Shown here in pieces: positions 35,481 through 45,409 of a stretch of 64,000 nucleotides of DNA. How positions within the stretch are numbered: the stretch's first letter is position 1; each line of letters starts with the position of its first letter. A program made the position numbers and the translations under genes. Source of the stretch: an uncultured Gallionellaceae bacterium (GTDB taxonomy: Bacteria; Pseudomonadota; Gammaproteobacteria; Burkholderiales; Gallionellaceae); the NCBI GenBank assembly GCA_903847155.1, contig CAINCU010000028.1, positions 1-64,000 of the forward strand, given 5' to 3'. The notes under the pieces were generated by a model. It saw only the letters and a list, made by a program, of their open reading frames with translations, was not told where the DNA came from and ran no database searches.

Positions 35481-35849
35481 ATGTCCCAACTCAGTGATCC
35501 CAGAGTCTTCTTTGCCGCAGAACGCACCTTGTTAGCCTGGAACCGCACCAGCCTGTCGTTGATGGCCTTCGGGTTCGTTATCGAACGTTTCGGCCTTTTC
35601 GTTTCCATCCTGCTTCCGCAGCACAATATGCCAATGCAACGCGGTATGTCTTTTTGGACTGGGCTGACCTTTGTATTGTTAGGGGTATTAGTTGCCATCT
35701 ATTCCACTGTTCAATATCGTCATATTCTTCGTTCCTTGAGGCACATCGAGATACCGGAAGGCTATCGAACCGATCTTGGCGTCTTCACCAACTTGATCGT
35801 CGCGGCTCTGGGCATTGTGCTGGCGCTGTATTTCTTTCATGGTTTCTAA
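35481..35849 (+). CDS. DUF202 (YidH-like) inner-membrane protein
   Basis: A 122-residue protein with three hydrophobic segments and the DUF202 start (DPRVFFAAERTLLAWNRTSL). The role of the family is not known. It has an AGGAG ribosome-binding site and follows dsbD by 23 bases. Confidence 0.85.
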   Translation: MSQLSDPRVFFAAERTLLAWNRTSLSLMAFGFVIERFGLFVSILLPQHNMPMQRGMSFWTGLTFVLLGVLVAIYSTVQYRHILRSLRHIEIPEGYRTDLGVFTNLIVAALGIVLALYFFHGF

Positions 35850-35930
35850 GCTGCTGCAAACAAGCTTTTTTTTCTCAATTCCACCGAAAAAGTGGACAAC
35901 CTCACCCATTTTGCGGCAAACTTCGCATCC

Positions 35931-36374
35931 ATGAAGAACATTTTGGTACTCCACGGCCCCAATCTGAATTTGCTCGGCACGCGCGAGCCGGACGTGTATG
36001 GTCGCGTCACGTTGGACGAAATTAACACCAAGTTGTCAGCACTAGCGCTAACTAATGGGGCAAAATTAGCGCACTATCAAAGCAACATGGAAGGAGCACT
36101 AGTAGAACGGGTACAACAGGCGCGAACTGAAAATGTTGACTTCATCATTATCAACCCGGCGGCATTCACACATACCAGCGTGGCCATCCGCGATGCGTTG
36201 GCAGCAGTGGCCATACCCTTCGTCGAAGTACACCTTTCCAACGTGTTTGCCCGCGAGGCATTCCGCAAGGAATCCTACTTTTCCGACATCGCTGTTGGGG
36301 TCATCAGCGGATTGGGTGCCACAGGATATGAACTCGCCCTGCAATTCGCACTAGAACATTCTGTTAGGAGATAA
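35931..36374 (+). CDS. aroQ: 3-dehydroquinate dehydratase, type II
   Basis: Third step of the shikimate pathway. The 147-residue protein opens [20 protein letters not shown], has the catalytic Tyr in [12 protein letters not shown] near residue 75, EVHLSN near 100, and the catalytic His in that last motif. The start at 35931 is preferred to an upstream GTG that adds 13 residues. It is followed 2 bases later by accB, a common betaproteobacterial order. Confidence 0.96.
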   Translation: MKNILVLHGPNLNLLGTREPDVYGRVTLDEINTKLSALALTNGAKLAHYQSNMEGALVERVQQARTENVDFIIINPAAFTHTSVAIRDALAAVAIPFVEVHLSNVFAREAFRKESYFSDIAVGVISGLGATGYELALQFALEHSVRR

Positions 36375-36376
36375 AA

Positions 36377-36826
36377 ATGGATTTGCGCAAACTAAAAACA
36401 CTGATCGAACTGGTTGAGAACTCGGGCATCGCTGAACTGGAATTGACAGAAGGCGAAGAGCATGTGCGTATCTCGCGCACCAGCTCTGTCGCCGCTCCCG
36501 TGCAACATATGTATGCCGCCGCACCACAGGCAGCACCCGCACCTGCCGTTGCTTCCGCTCCGATTGCACCTACCGCACCCGCGGTGCCAGAAGGCCACAT
36601 AGTTAAGTCGCCGATGGTTGGTAGCTTCTACCGCTCTGCTTCGCCTGGCGCCAAGTCCTTTGTCGATATTGGACAAAACGTGAATGCTGGCGACACTTTG
36701 TGCATCATCGAAGCTATGAAATTGCTAAATGAGATCGAATCAGACAAGGCGGGAGTCATCAAGGCCATCCTCGTAGAAAACGGCCAGGCAGTTGAATTCG
36801 GTCAACCACTGTTCATCATCGGGTAA
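36377..36826 (+). CDS. accB: Biotin carboxyl carrier protein of acetyl-CoA carboxylase
   Basis: Carries biotin in the first step of fatty-acid synthesis. The 149-residue protein has a helical N-terminus, an Ala/Pro linker (about 45-72) and a biotinyl domain with the EAMKLLNE motif, whose Lys is biotinylated. It has a GGAG ribosome-binding site within the end of aroQ and precedes accC. Confidence 0.96.
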   Translation: MDLRKLKTLIELVENSGIAELELTEGEEHVRISRTSSVAAPVQHMYAAAPQAAPAPAVASAPIAPTAPAVPEGHIVKSPMVGSFYRSASPGAKSFVDIGQNVNAGDTLCIIEAMKLLNEIESDKAGVIKAILVENGQAVEFGQPLFIIG

Positions 36827-36886
36827 CGCATCATGGCCGTGTTCTCACGCAACCCCCGAACAGCCGCGCCGCCGGAGACCCCCATC

Positions 36887-38242
36887 ATGTTTGAAAAGAT
36901 TCTTATCGCCAATCGCGGCGAGATTGCGCTGCGTATTCAGCGCGCCTGCCGCGAAATGGGTATCAAGACCGTTGCTGTGCATTCCGAAGCTGATGCCGAT
37001 GCCAAGTATGTAAAGCTGGCGGACGAGTCAGTATGTATCGGCCCCGCGCCATCCATTCACAGTTACCTGCATGTCCCCGCCATTATCAGCGCGGCTGAAG
37101 TAACCGATGCACAAGCCATTCACCCCGGTTACGGATTTCTTTCGGAAAGCGCCGATTTCTCGGAACGCGTGGAAAAGTCCGGTTTTGTATTCATCGGTCC
37201 GCGCGCCGAGACCATTCGCCTGATGGGCGATAAAGTATCCGCCAAAAACGCCATGAAAAAAGCCGGCGTGCCTGTTGTGCCCGGCGTGGACGGTGCTTTG
37301 CCGGACGATCCGGCTGAGATTGTCAAGATCGCACGCAGCATCGGCTATCCGGTCATCATCAAGGCATCCGGCGGCGGCGGCGGTCGCGGTATGCGCGTGG
37401 TACACACCGAAGCGGCACTGATCAACGCGGTGACCATGACCAAGACCGAAGCACAGGCTGCCTTTAACAACCCCATGGTGTACATGGAGAAGTTCCTGGA
37501 GAACCCGCGCCACATCGAAATCCAGATTCTGGCCGATCAGCATGGCAACGCGGTGTATCTGGGTGAACGCGATTGCTCCATGCAGCGCCGCCACCAGAAG
37601 ATCATCGAAGAAGCACCGGCTCCGCATCTCAATACGAAACTGCGCGACAAGATCGGCGAGCGTTGTGCCGAAGCCTGCCGCAAAATCGGCTATCGTGGCG
37701 CAGGCACGTTCGAGTTCCTGTATGAAAACGACGAGTTCTTCTTCATCGAAATGAACACCCGCGTACAAGTCGAACATCCGGTCACGGAAATGATTACCGG
37801 CGTTGACATCGTGCAGCAACAAATCCGCATCGCCGCAGGCGAGAAATTGCCGTTCCGCCAAAAGGACATTCAGTTCCGTGGCCATGCGGTCGAATGCCGC
37901 ATCAATGCCGAGCACCCTTACACTTTTGTGCCTTCGCCAGGACGCATCAATACTTGGCACGTACCCGGAGGCCCCGGCATCCGCGTTGATTCGCACGTGT
38001 ATGCCAACTATTTTGTTCCTCCGTATTACGATTCCATGATCGGCAAGCTGATTGCCTACGGTGACACGCGCGAGCAGGCTATCGCCCGCATGCGCACCGC
38101 GTTGTCCGAGATGGTAGTGGAAGGCATCAACACCAACATCCCGCTGCATCAGGAGTTGATGCAGGATGCCGCATTCCTGCAAGGCGGCACCAGCATCCAT
38201 TATCTGGAACACAAGCTGGCAGAAAAGATGAAAGGCAAGTAG
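36887..38242 (+). CDS. accC: Biotin carboxylase subunit of acetyl-CoA carboxylase
   Basis: ATP-dependent carboxylation of biotin on AccB. The 451-residue protein opens [20 protein letters not shown] and shows the ATP-grasp glycine loop [14 protein letters not shown] near residue 159 and the [14 protein letters not shown] motif near 288. The start at 36887 has GGAG 10 bases upstream and fits the family; an ATG at 36833 adds 18 residues without similarity. Confidence 0.97.
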   Translation: MFEKILIANRGEIALRIQRACREMGIKTVAVHSEADADAKYVKLADESVCIGPAPSIHSYLHVPAIISAAEVTDAQAIHPGYGFLSESADFSERVEKSGFVFIGPRAETIRLMGDKVSAKNAMKKAGVPVVPGVDGALPDDPAEIVKIARSIGYPVIIKASGGGGGRGMRVVHTEAALINAVTMTKTEAQAAFNNPMVYMEKFLENPRHIEIQILADQHGNAVYLGERDCSMQRRHQKIIEEAPAPHLNTKLRDKIGERCAEACRKIGYRGAGTFEFLYENDEFFFIEMNTRVQVEHPVTEMITGVDIVQQQIRIAAGEKLPFRQKDIQFRGHAVECRINAEHPYTFVPSPGRINTWHVPGGPGIRVDSHVYANYFVPPYYDSMIGKLIAYGDTREQAIARMRTALSEMVVEGINTNIPLHQELMQDAAFLQGGTSIHYLEHKLAEKMKGK

Positions 38243-38245
38243 GCA

Positions 38246-39136
38246 GTGTCTTGGCTAACGCTTGCAGTATTTGCCGAGGCCAGCTACGCCGAAGCGCTGA
38301 GCGAGGCGCTGCTGGCACGCGGCGCACTCTCGGTGGACATGCTGGACGCTGATGCCGACACGCCGGACGAGCAGGCGATCTTCGGCGAACCCGGCGAACC
38401 CACCTCTGCTGTATGGCAACACAATCTGGTCAATGCGTTGTTTGAAAGCGATGCGGATGTGGTAAATGTCCTACAAGCCAGTTGCGACGAACTTGGCCTC
38501 AAAACACTTCCCGAACATCGTATCGAAACGCTGGAAGAAAGCGACTGGGTGCGTCTCACCCAAGCACAATTCGATCCAATTCGCATCAGCGACCGGCTGT
38601 GGATCGTGCCGACTTGGCACACCCCCACCGACCCGAGTGCAATCAACATCGCGCTCGATCCCGGCCTTGCTTTCGGCACCGGCAGTCATCCCACCACACG
38701 TCTGTGTTTGCGCTGGCTGGATGAAAATATCAAAGGCGGCGAAACGGTGCTGGATTACGGCTGCGGCTCCGGCATCCTCGCTATCGCTGCGATGAAGCTG
38801 GGCGCAGGCAGTGCCATAGGCGTCGATGTGGATGCGCAAGCGGTGCAGGCCAGCCGCGATAATGCATTGGCGAATCAAGTGCGCGCAGATATCTTTCTGC
38901 CTGAACACGCGATGCTCGTTCAATACGACATAGTCGTCGCCAACATCCTCACCAATCCGCTGCGCGCACTGGCTCCACTGTTGGCTGGTGCGACCAGATC
39001 CGGCGGACGCATCGTGCTCTCCGGCATCCTCGCCGAACAAGCGGATGAGGTGATGCGCATCTACGCACAATGGTTTGACCTGAATCCCGCCGTATTGGAA
39101 GATGGCTGGTGTTGTTTGTCCGGTTTGAAAAGATGA
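38246..39136 (+). CDS. prmA: Ribosomal protein L11 methyltransferase
   Basis: Trimethylates ribosomal protein L11. The 296-residue protein starts at a GTG (SWLTLAVFAE follows) 3 bases after accC. The substrate domain comes first, then DPGLAFGTGSHPTT and the SAM loop LDYGCGSGILAIA, then VANILTNPL, all diagnostic of PrmA. It overlaps the next gene by 4 bases (ATGA). Confidence 0.95.
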   Translation: MSWLTLAVFAEASYAEALSEALLARGALSVDMLDADADTPDEQAIFGEPGEPTSAVWQHNLVNALFESDADVVNVLQASCDELGLKTLPEHRIETLEESDWVRLTQAQFDPIRISDRLWIVPTWHTPTDPSAINIALDPGLAFGTGSHPTTRLCLRWLDENIKGGETVLDYGCGSGILAIAAMKLGAGSAIGVDVDAQAVQASRDNALANQVRADIFLPEHAMLVQYDIVVANILTNPLRALAPLLAGATRSGGRIVLSGILAEQADEVMRIYAQWFDLNPAVLEDGWCCLSGLKR

Positions 39137-40155
39137 CTGACATTACACAATGTCCGGAATGCAATACGCGCTTCAAAGTCAGCGAGGCGCAACTCGAAGC
39201 CCATGGAGGCATGGTGCGTTGCGGGCGTTGCCGCATCGTATTCGATGCGCGCAAATATCTGCAAGACGACGAACCCAGCCCGCAACTCAGCCTGCCGATT
39301 GATCCTGAGGATCAGCTTGAAGAACTTGGCAGCGATGCCGCCGCAGCTGTTGCTGAAAATGATATTGATGTCATCGTGGAACAACCTTCAAGCTCGGAAC
39401 AAACCGAAACTGCCGTCGTTTCGACAAGCCATGAACCTGCAACACCCCCGATTAAAGAAAATCAGTCTGCCGACGCCGGCGATGAATCAGTGAACGATGA
39501 TGCGCAGACCGACACAATAAACGAGCCGGATGCTGACGCTTCTTCCAATGAAATCGAACACTTCCTCACCCCGATCCACGATATTCCCGAACTTGAAGAA
39601 GAGCTTCCTACCTTGGCGCAGCAAGTCCGCTTCGTCGATGATCGCACTGACCTTTTGCTCAACGAAATACCCCGCAAGCACAGCTGGACCAGCATCTTCG
39701 CAGCATTGCTATTGGTGCTAACGCTGATTGCGCAAGCCCTCTATTTTTATCGCATCGAACTTGCCACGCAGTTGCCAGGACTCAAACCCATGTTGGCGCA
39801 GTACTGCGCGCAACTCAACTGCACCGTGGAATTGCCGCGACAAACCGATTTGATGTCCATCGAATCCTCGGAACTGGAATCCGATCGCGTGCAAAGCAAC
39901 GTCATCACACTGCACGCACTGTTGCACAACCGCGCCACCTTTACTCAGGCTTACCCCAGCTTTGAACTGACCCTCACCAACCTGCAAGACCAGCCCGTCG
40001 CGCGGCGAATTTTTCGCCCTGCCGACTACCTGAAATCCGGAAACGAGTTATCCAGAGGACTCGCTGCAAATCAGGAACTCGACATTGCACTGCGTCTGGA
40101 TACCACCGACCTCAAGCCTGCCGGGTATCGGCTGTTGTTGTTCTATCCCAAATAA
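39133..40155 (+). CDS. Zinc-ribbon membrane protein with DUF3426 domain
   Basis: A 340-residue protein with an N-terminal MJ0042-type zinc ribbon (CPEC near residue 7 and CGRC near 31), a long acidic low-complexity linker (about 60-165), one transmembrane helix (about 186-206) and a C-terminal DUF3426 domain. The family is widespread next to prmA in betaproteobacteria; the function is unknown. Confidence 0.85.
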   Translation: MTDITQCPECNTRFKVSEAQLEAHGGMVRCGRCRIVFDARKYLQDDEPSPQLSLPIDPEDQLEELGSDAAAAVAENDIDVIVEQPSSSEQTETAVVSTSHEPATPPIKENQSADAGDESVNDDAQTDTINEPDADASSNEIEHFLTPIHDIPELEEELPTLAQQVRFVDDRTDLLLNEIPRKHSWTSIFAALLLVLTLIAQALYFYRIELATQLPGLKPMLAQYCAQLNCTVELPRQTDLMSIESSELESDRVQSNVITLHALLHNRATFTQAYPSFELTLTNLQDQPVARRIFRPADYLKSGNELSRGLAANQELDIALRLDTTDLKPAGYRLLLFYPK

Positions 40156-40214
40156 CTTATATCTCCCACTGCTTCATTTGGGAGTGCATCCCATCAATTC
40201 TTTAAGGAGAAATT

Positions 40215-40781
40215 ATGTCAGAAGATTTTCATGTCCACGGCGCACACGATCATGCGGTGGAACATCAGGCACATGGCGGAGATAGTCTTGCAGGACAGGT
40301 CGCGATCTTCACCGCGATTCTGGCTTCGGTAGGTGCAATCGTCAGCTATCAGGGCGGCGATACACAAAATCAGGCCATGCTTTTCAAGAACGAGGCCGTG
40401 TTGAAAAAAGCCCAGGCCTCCGATCAATGGAACTTTTACCAATCCAAAAGCAGTAAGGGACATTTGATGGAACTCGCTGCCGATATGGCACCAGCGAGCA
40501 AGCATGCCTATTACAAAGGTCAAATCGAGAAATACGAAAGCGAAAAAAAGGAGATCAAGTTAAAGGCCGAAGAACTGGAAGCGGAATCGGCAAAGGCCAA
40601 TGAAGAAAGTGAACATGCCATGCATCCTCATCATAGATTGGCGCAATCCATGACGCTGATCCAGATCGCCATCTCGCTGGCTTCCATCACGGTGTTGACG
40701 CGCAAGAAATGGCTGTTCGCTGTTGCGGCGGTCGCCGCAGCGGGCGGCCTCGCCATGTGGGGCTTCGCGCTCAGCGCCTAG
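40215..40781 (+). CDS. DUF4337 membrane protein
   Basis: A 188-residue protein with a His-rich start (HVHGAHDHAVEHQAHGG), a first hydrophobic segment (about 27-45), a charged coiled-coil (about 85-135) and two C-terminal helices (about 143-187). This is the DUF4337 layout. Function unknown. A good ribosome-binding site (AAGGAG) precedes the ATG. Confidence 0.78.
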   Translation: MSEDFHVHGAHDHAVEHQAHGGDSLAGQVAIFTAILASVGAIVSYQGGDTQNQAMLFKNEAVLKKAQASDQWNFYQSKSSKGHLMELAADMAPASKHAYYKGQIEKYESEKKEIKLKAEELEAESAKANEESEHAMHPHHRLAQSMTLIQIAISLASITVLTRKKWLFAVAAVAAAGGLAMWGFALSA

Positions 40782-40792
40782 GCAGCGATACC

Positions 40793-41419
40793 ATGAAAGA
40801 AATCTTCTACGACTGGAGCGGCGCCAACGTCTGGCTGTTTCACGCCATCAACGACATCCGTTTTGACTTGCTGGACAAGCTCATGCTGCTGGGCACTGCG
40901 CTGGGCGACCACAACCTGTTTCCGCTCTACGTCGGTGTGTTGACATTGTTTGCGCTGGTCGTTGTGAACACACCTTTTCAAGACACCTCGCATCACCGTG
41001 TTCGCGTTTCGCGCTGGATGGCAGTGATTGCAGTGTTCAGCATCGCGTATGTTTTCGACGGTTTGTTGTTGGAGTATCTGAAACCATTGCTCGATTTCCC
41101 GCGCCCGCCGCTGGCATTGCCGCCGGGCACGGTGAATGTGATCGGCACACCTGAATTTCACCACAGCCTGCCCAGCGGACATTCTTCATTTGCCATGCTG
41201 CTAACGGCCAGCCTGTGGCCTGTTGTGTCACGCAAATGGCGTGTGGCTGGCGCGTGTTTTGTACTCTGGGTCGGCATTTCCAGAGTCAGCCTAGGCGCGC
41301 ATTTCCCGGCGGACGTGTTGGCTGGATATTTATCCAGCTTGGCGGTGGTGATGCTGGTTTATGTTGCGGTACAAAAATTGCAGAAGTTGGTTGAAAGGCA
41401 ATTTCGCAGGGTGAATTAA
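40793..41419 (+). CDS. PAP2-family membrane phosphatase
   Basis: A 208-residue integral membrane lipid phosphatase. All three catalytic motifs are present: KX6RP (KPLLDFPRP), PSGHS, and SRX5HX3D (SRVSLGAHFPAD). Possible substrates are undecaprenyl pyrophosphate or phosphatidic acid. The start at 40793 lies 11 bases after the DUF4337 gene; an upstream in-frame opening lies inside that gene. Confidence 0.88.
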   Translation: MKEIFYDWSGANVWLFHAINDIRFDLLDKLMLLGTALGDHNLFPLYVGVLTLFALVVVNTPFQDTSHHRVRVSRWMAVIAVFSIAYVFDGLLLEYLKPLLDFPRPPLALPPGTVNVIGTPEFHHSLPSGHSSFAMLLTASLWPVVSRKWRVAGACFVLWVGISRVSLGAHFPADVLAGYLSSLAVVMLVYVAVQKLQKLVERQFRRVN

Positions 41420-41600
41420 ACATATTGCGTAACTCGAATTATTATCGCGCAATCTGTGCCATTTGATGAACTGCTGATAATCCGATTCGGATGGTCAGGT
41501 TTCTACAACGCGGACACAACTTTCAGCAATCAGCCCCGCTTCAGCAACCGCACAAAGCAGCAGATAATTTGGGATGAGAGCTCATCAAGGCTAATGGTGA

Positions 41601-42557
41601 TTAAATGGAAAGCCCGCGGTATGCTGTTTCCAACCGCTCCGCAAAAGTTTCTCTCTGTAAATTATGGCAATGCACCATAGTCACTGTCCATTTCCGGTGA
41701 TCAAAACCAACCAAATCGTCAAATATGATTGCTTCCCCCTGTTCCGATTTATCACTTTCCCGCCTAACCCCCATGCTGTCGATAATAATATTGGATTGAT
41801 TCAGACTGAGATGTTGTTCAGGATTGAGCAGCACTGCCTCGAAGTCATCAAGATAATTGTGCAATTCCAGTGTGTGGGCGGTGGCCTGTATCTTAGCCAG
41901 CATCTTGGATAACTCATTCTCCAGGGCAGGGCGAGCCTCGGCGCTGGCCGTATGCAAATTAGCCTTCAACAAATTCATCTCTTGCCGTTGAGATTGCATT
42001 TCCTCCTTACGCAAGGTAACTCTCAATGCTACCTTGCTCACCAGATTATTAAAAAAACTCCCAGCCACCTGCTCCCTCGCCTCAGCCTCAGTGGGCGCGG
42101 GATCTACAATAGTATGGCTGGTGAAATAAATCACTTGTTGCAGAACATCTCTATGTATGACTTGCCCGGATAATTCCATTCCCATCAAAGTCTTCTCGCG
42201 GCGACGCATCCCCATTAAGGCGAAAACCTCATCGGTAGCAGGATGTTCGCGTAGATAATCCTGAATGGCTCTGCTGGCCTGAAATGCCTCCAGAATGTGA
42301 TCTCTTGATGAGAAGATGGCATGCACATAGGTATCACTGGCATAGGTATCAAGATTAACTGCCAATGGACCTGACACCCTGAGTGCCAAGCTATGCGCAT
42401 ACTCCAGTGCCGTCAGGACCGGCTTGCGGTACACATCTGGATATCCGTGTGTCTGTTTGAGTAAAGGCTCGACTTTGGAAACAGCCAGCTCAATGGCTGG
42501 CAATAGATTGGATGCATCCTTCGGATGTGTACCGAACAAGTGTCTAAAAATATTCAT
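41601..42557 (-). CDS. Uncharacterised cytoplasmic protein (318 residues)
   Basis: I do not recognise this family. The protein (start MNIFRHLFGTHPKDASNLLP) has no signal peptide or membrane segment, is predicted mostly helical, and has a long Glu/Gln/Lys-rich coiled region at about 180-235. Codon use and length suggest a real gene. It stands alone: a 181-base gap with a small ATCCGA-T-TCGGAT palindrome separates it from the PAP2 gene, and a 180-base gap without recognised features follows its start. Confidence 0.7.
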   Translation of the reverse strand: MNIFRHLFGTHPKDASNLLPAIELAVSKVEPLLKQTHGYPDVYRKPVLTALEYAHSLALRVSGPLAVNLDTYASDTYVHAIFSSRDHILEAFQASRAIQDYLREHPATDEVFALMGMRRREKTLMGMELSGQVIHRDVLQQVIYFTSHTIVDPAPTEAEAREQVAGSFFNNLVSKVALRVTLRKEEMQSQRQEMNLLKANLHTASAEARPALENELSKMLAKIQATAHTLELHNYLDDFEAVLLNPEQHLSLNQSNIIIDSMGVRRESDKSEQGEAIIFDDLVGFDHRKWTVTMVHCHNLQRETFAERLETAYRGLSI

Positions 42558-42737
42558 TTGTTTTTTCGATATCCAAGGTTAGAACGAACATAACATTCTT
42601 CCTTAACGACGGCCAATTTCTAGACTATCGGCGGCGGTAGTCGGAAGCCTTGTCTGTACGCAGAACTTGCCGAATGCGCGCAATCGGGACTTCCGCCAGC
42701 AAGCCGTCTGACCGCTCAGACCGAAATCGGTCACCCA

Positions 42738-43556
42738 TCAATCCCCTACTGGCAAGCGAATCGTGTACTGCCCCGACTTCTCATCGCGCACCAGCACCAC
42801 CAATTTATTTCTTTCTGCATCCTCGATCAATTCCTTGAACGAGCGATAGCCGTAATACGATTCATTGAAACCCGGTTTGCGGCGTTGCATGGTGGGTTTG
42901 ACCATTGAGCCCCACAGCTTTTCGTCCGAGCCGCGCTCCGAGATCAAACCTTCAACCGTCTCGACCAGAAAGTCCATAGCCTCCTGTTTCTTGTCTTCAT
43001 CGCCTTTCGCTTCGCTAGGTTTGGCGGTCTTCGCTTTGGCAGGCGCCTTCTTGGCGACCTGCTTTTTCTTCGCTTCCTGCACGCGCACCAGATCGTCGTA
43101 GAAAATGAACTCGTCGCAATTGGCACTCAGCAAATCCGAGGTGGAATCTTTTACGCCGATGCCAATCACATATTTGTTGTTCTCGCGCAGCTTGGAAACC
43201 AGCGGCGAAAAATCCGAATCACCGCTGATGATGACGAAGGTATCGACGTGAGCTTTGGTGTAGCAGAGGTCGAGCGCATCGACCACCATGCGGATGTCGG
43301 CGGAGTTTTTGCCGCTTTGCCGCACATGCGGAATCTCGATCAGCTCGAACGCCGCTTCGTGCATGGTCGCCTTGAATTCCTTGTAGCGATCCCAGTCGCA
43401 ATAGGCTTTCTTGACCACGATGCTGCCCTTGAGCAGCAGACGTTCCAGCACTTTCTTGATGTCGAACTGCGCGTACTTGGCATCGCGCACGCCCAACGCC
43501 ACGTTCTCGAAATCGCAGAACAAGGCCATGTTGGTGATCTCGGGTTGGTTTGCCAT
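42738..43556 (-). CDS. NYN-domain (LabA/DUF88) nuclease-like protein with LOTUS/OST-HTH domain
   Basis: A 272-residue protein. The N-terminal NYN (PIN-like) domain (about 8-160) has the acidic residues expected of a metal-dependent RNase: ALFCDFENV, SADIRMVVDAL and ISGDSDFSPLV. A Lys/Ala-rich linker (about 163-190) leads to a C-terminal OST-HTH/LOTUS domain (about 195-268, SYYGYRSFKELIEDA). LOTUS domains bind RNA, so an RNA-processing role is likely but the target is unknown. Confidence 0.85.
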   Translation of the reverse strand: MANQPEITNMALFCDFENVALGVRDAKYAQFDIKKVLERLLLKGSIVVKKAYCDWDRYKEFKATMHEAAFELIEIPHVRQSGKNSADIRMVVDALDLCYTKAHVDTFVIISGDSDFSPLVSKLRENNKYVIGIGVKDSTSDLLSANCDEFIFYDDLVRVQEAKKKQVAKKAPAKAKTAKPSEAKGDEDKKQEAMDFLVETVEGLISERGSDEKLWGSMVKPTMQRRKPGFNESYYGYRSFKELIEDAERNKLVVLVRDEKSGQYTIRLPVGD

Positions 43557-43592
43557 GTGCGTCTCCTTTGTGGGTAGCTCGGATAAAGCGCT

Positions 43593-43695
43593 GATTTAAT
43601 CCTCCGTTCGTGGTGAGCTTGTCGAATCATGAATGGAGGATTAAATCAATCTATAGGTTAGCCAACAAGCCCTTCGACAGGCTCAGGGCGAACGG
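43593..43695. repeat. Dispersed repeat copy with an added 13-base inverted repeat
   Basis: The core, 43604-43695, runs from CCGTTCGTGGTGAGC to CAGGGCGAACGG and matches 21452-21537. In addition GATTTAATCCTCC (43593-43605) and GGAGGATTAAATC (43635-43647) form a perfect 13-base inverted pair around its left half. It lies between the NYN and FAD oxidoreductase genes. Confidence 0.75.
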
Positions 43696-43711
43696 GTTAA
43701 AACAATATCAC

Positions 43712-45124
43712 CTAAACCACTTTACCCGGATTCATTATCCCCTGCGGGTCCAGCGTGTGTTTGATGCTGCGCATCAATTCCATTTCCAGCGCGCTCTTGT
43801 GGCGCGTGATCTCGTCGCGTTTGAGCTGGCCCACGCCGTGTTCGGCGCTGATGCTGCCGTCGAGGCTGGCCACCACGTCATACACGATGCGCTGCACCTC
43901 GTGCTCGTGCTGTGCGATGAACGCCTTGTTCTGCGCAGCTTCCGGCATGGACGGGTTGTAGTGGATGTTGCCGTCGCCCATGTGGCCGAAGGCGACGATG
44001 CGGATGCCGGGGAACGCGGCGCGCAAGTTGGCGCTGGCTTGCTCAATGAATTCCGCCACGCGGCTGATGGGCACCGAGATGTCATGCTTGATGCTGATGC
44101 CTTCGGCTTTTTGCGCCTCAGCGATGCCCTTGCGCAGCTTCCACCAGCGTTCGGCGTGATGGCTGTCGGCAGTGACATCGTAAACGACCACGCCTTTCCC
44201 GAACGATTCGAGCGCATCGCGCAATGCCGCATCCAGCGGCGCTTGCAACACATCGGTCAGTTGCGTGATGACGATCCATTCGTGTTGGACAGCGAACGGT
44301 TCGTGCGTATCGGCGATGTGCTGGAACACCAGATCGAGACAGGAACGCCCGATCAACTCGAACGCGCTGATCTTGTCGCCGCATTGCGCGCGCAGATGCG
44401 CCAGCAGCGCCACGGCAGCAGCCGGATTGCTCACGGCGATACAGGCAGTCGCGGTAGATTTCGGGCGCGGGAAAAGTTTGACCACGGCGGCAGTGATAAT
44501 GCCCAGTGTGCCTTCTGCGCCGATAAACAATTGCTTCAAATCATAACCGCTGTTGTTCTTGCGCAAGCTGCGCAGCCCGTCCCAAATGCGCCCGTCCGGC
44601 AGCACCACTTCCAGCCCCAGCACCAGATCACGCGCCGGGCCGTAGCGCAACACATTGAGCCCGCCCGCGTTGGTGGAAAGATTGCCGCCGATCTCGCAGT
44701 GCGGCGCGATGGCGGTGAGCCCCAGCGGGAACATGCGATCCGCCGCCTCGGGTGCGGCATACAGCGAACCCAACTTGCACCCCGCCTCCACCGTCATGGT
44801 GTAATTGGTCGCATCCAAATCACGGATGCGGTTCATGCGCGACAGATTGATGATGACCTGCTTAATCGCCCCCGCCAGCGGCACCGAGCCGCCGCACAAA
44901 CTGGTGTTGCCGCCTTGCGGCACGATGGAGATTTCATTTGCCGCGCACAGTTTGACCACCGCGCTGACCTGCTGCGTGTCGGAGGGAAACACCACGGCGA
45001 GTGCTTCGTTCGCGTAGCGTCCACGCCAATCCTTGCCATAAGGCGCAGCGGCAGCGCCGGTGAGTACAGCATCAGTGCCGATCACGGCGGCGATGGAATC
45101 GAGGAATTGGCTGTCGGTTGGCAT
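43712..45124 (-). CDS. FAD-linked oxidoreductase, GlcD / D-2-hydroxyglutarate dehydrogenase-like
   Basis: A 470-residue flavoprotein of the FAD_binding_4 plus FAD-oxidase_C type. The FAD-binding part shows VPQGGNTSLCGGS near residue 70, then GGNLSTNAGGLNVLRYG near 145 and IGAEGTLGIIT near 205; the C-terminal part has GHMGDGNIHYN and the AEHGVGQLKR end motif. It oxidises a D-2-hydroxyacid such as D-lactate, D-2-hydroxyglutarate or glycolate; the sequence alone does not decide. In a Calvin-cycle host, glycolate salvage is one reasonable role. Confidence 0.85.
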   Translation of the reverse strand: MPTDSQFLDSIAAVIGTDAVLTGAAAAPYGKDWRGRYANEALAVVFPSDTQQVSAVVKLCAANEISIVPQGGNTSLCGGSVPLAGAIKQVIINLSRMNRIRDLDATNYTMTVEAGCKLGSLYAAPEAADRMFPLGLTAIAPHCEIGGNLSTNAGGLNVLRYGPARDLVLGLEVVLPDGRIWDGLRSLRKNNSGYDLKQLFIGAEGTLGIITAAVVKLFPRPKSTATACIAVSNPAAAVALLAHLRAQCGDKISAFELIGRSCLDLVFQHIADTHEPFAVQHEWIVITQLTDVLQAPLDAALRDALESFGKGVVVYDVTADSHHAERWWKLRKGIAEAQKAEGISIKHDISVPISRVAEFIEQASANLRAAFPGIRIVAFGHMGDGNIHYNPSMPEAAQNKAFIAQHEHEVQRIVYDVVASLDGSISAEHGVGQLKRDEITRHKSALEMELMRSIKHTLDPQGIMNPGKVV

Positions 45125-45228
45125 AAGGATTTAGTGCGGGTTTGAATGGCTCGCATTGTAGCGCGGCCTCTCGCAAACAAGGACGTGGACAGTTCTGCGC
45201 AAGCTGATCTTCACGCCATGGCAGTAGG

Positions 45229-45282
45229 GACGGCCATCTCCATCAAGTGCATGATGCAGATCGCCTATTGACGGGCATCTTC
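45229..45282. repeat. Copy of the GACGGGCATCTTC dispersed palindrome
   Basis: Reads GACGGCCATCTC...GCCTATTGACGGGCATCTTC and matches the right half of 22426-22493. It is one of several repeats filling the 285-base gap 45125-45409; I see no gene there. Confidence 0.65.
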
Positions 45283-45302
45283 ACGCGATGTGTTTTTGAA
45301 TT

Positions 45303-45389
45303 GGTAGGGTGCAATAAGCGTAGCGCATTGCACCGGATGTTTAGGTATTCATCATACGGCGCAATGCCCGTTGGTTATTGCGCCCTACC
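45303..45389. repeat. MITE-like inverted repeat with GGTAGGGTGCAATAA ends
   Basis: GGTAGGGTGCAATAA at the left end is mirrored by TTATTGCGCCCTACC at the right end, with an internal GCGCATTGCACC / GGCGCAATGC pairing. The 87-base unit folds into a long hairpin and has no coding capacity. Confidence 0.7.
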
Positions 45390-45409
45390 GGGCTTGAAAC
45401 GTGCCCACC

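Noticed and set aside
37028-38212. 394-residue minus-strand frame
   Set aside because: Antisense shadow of accC.
43610-45145. 511-residue open frame on the plus strand
   Set aside because: Antisense to the FAD oxidoreductase gene and begins in a dispersed repeat; no recognisable protein features.
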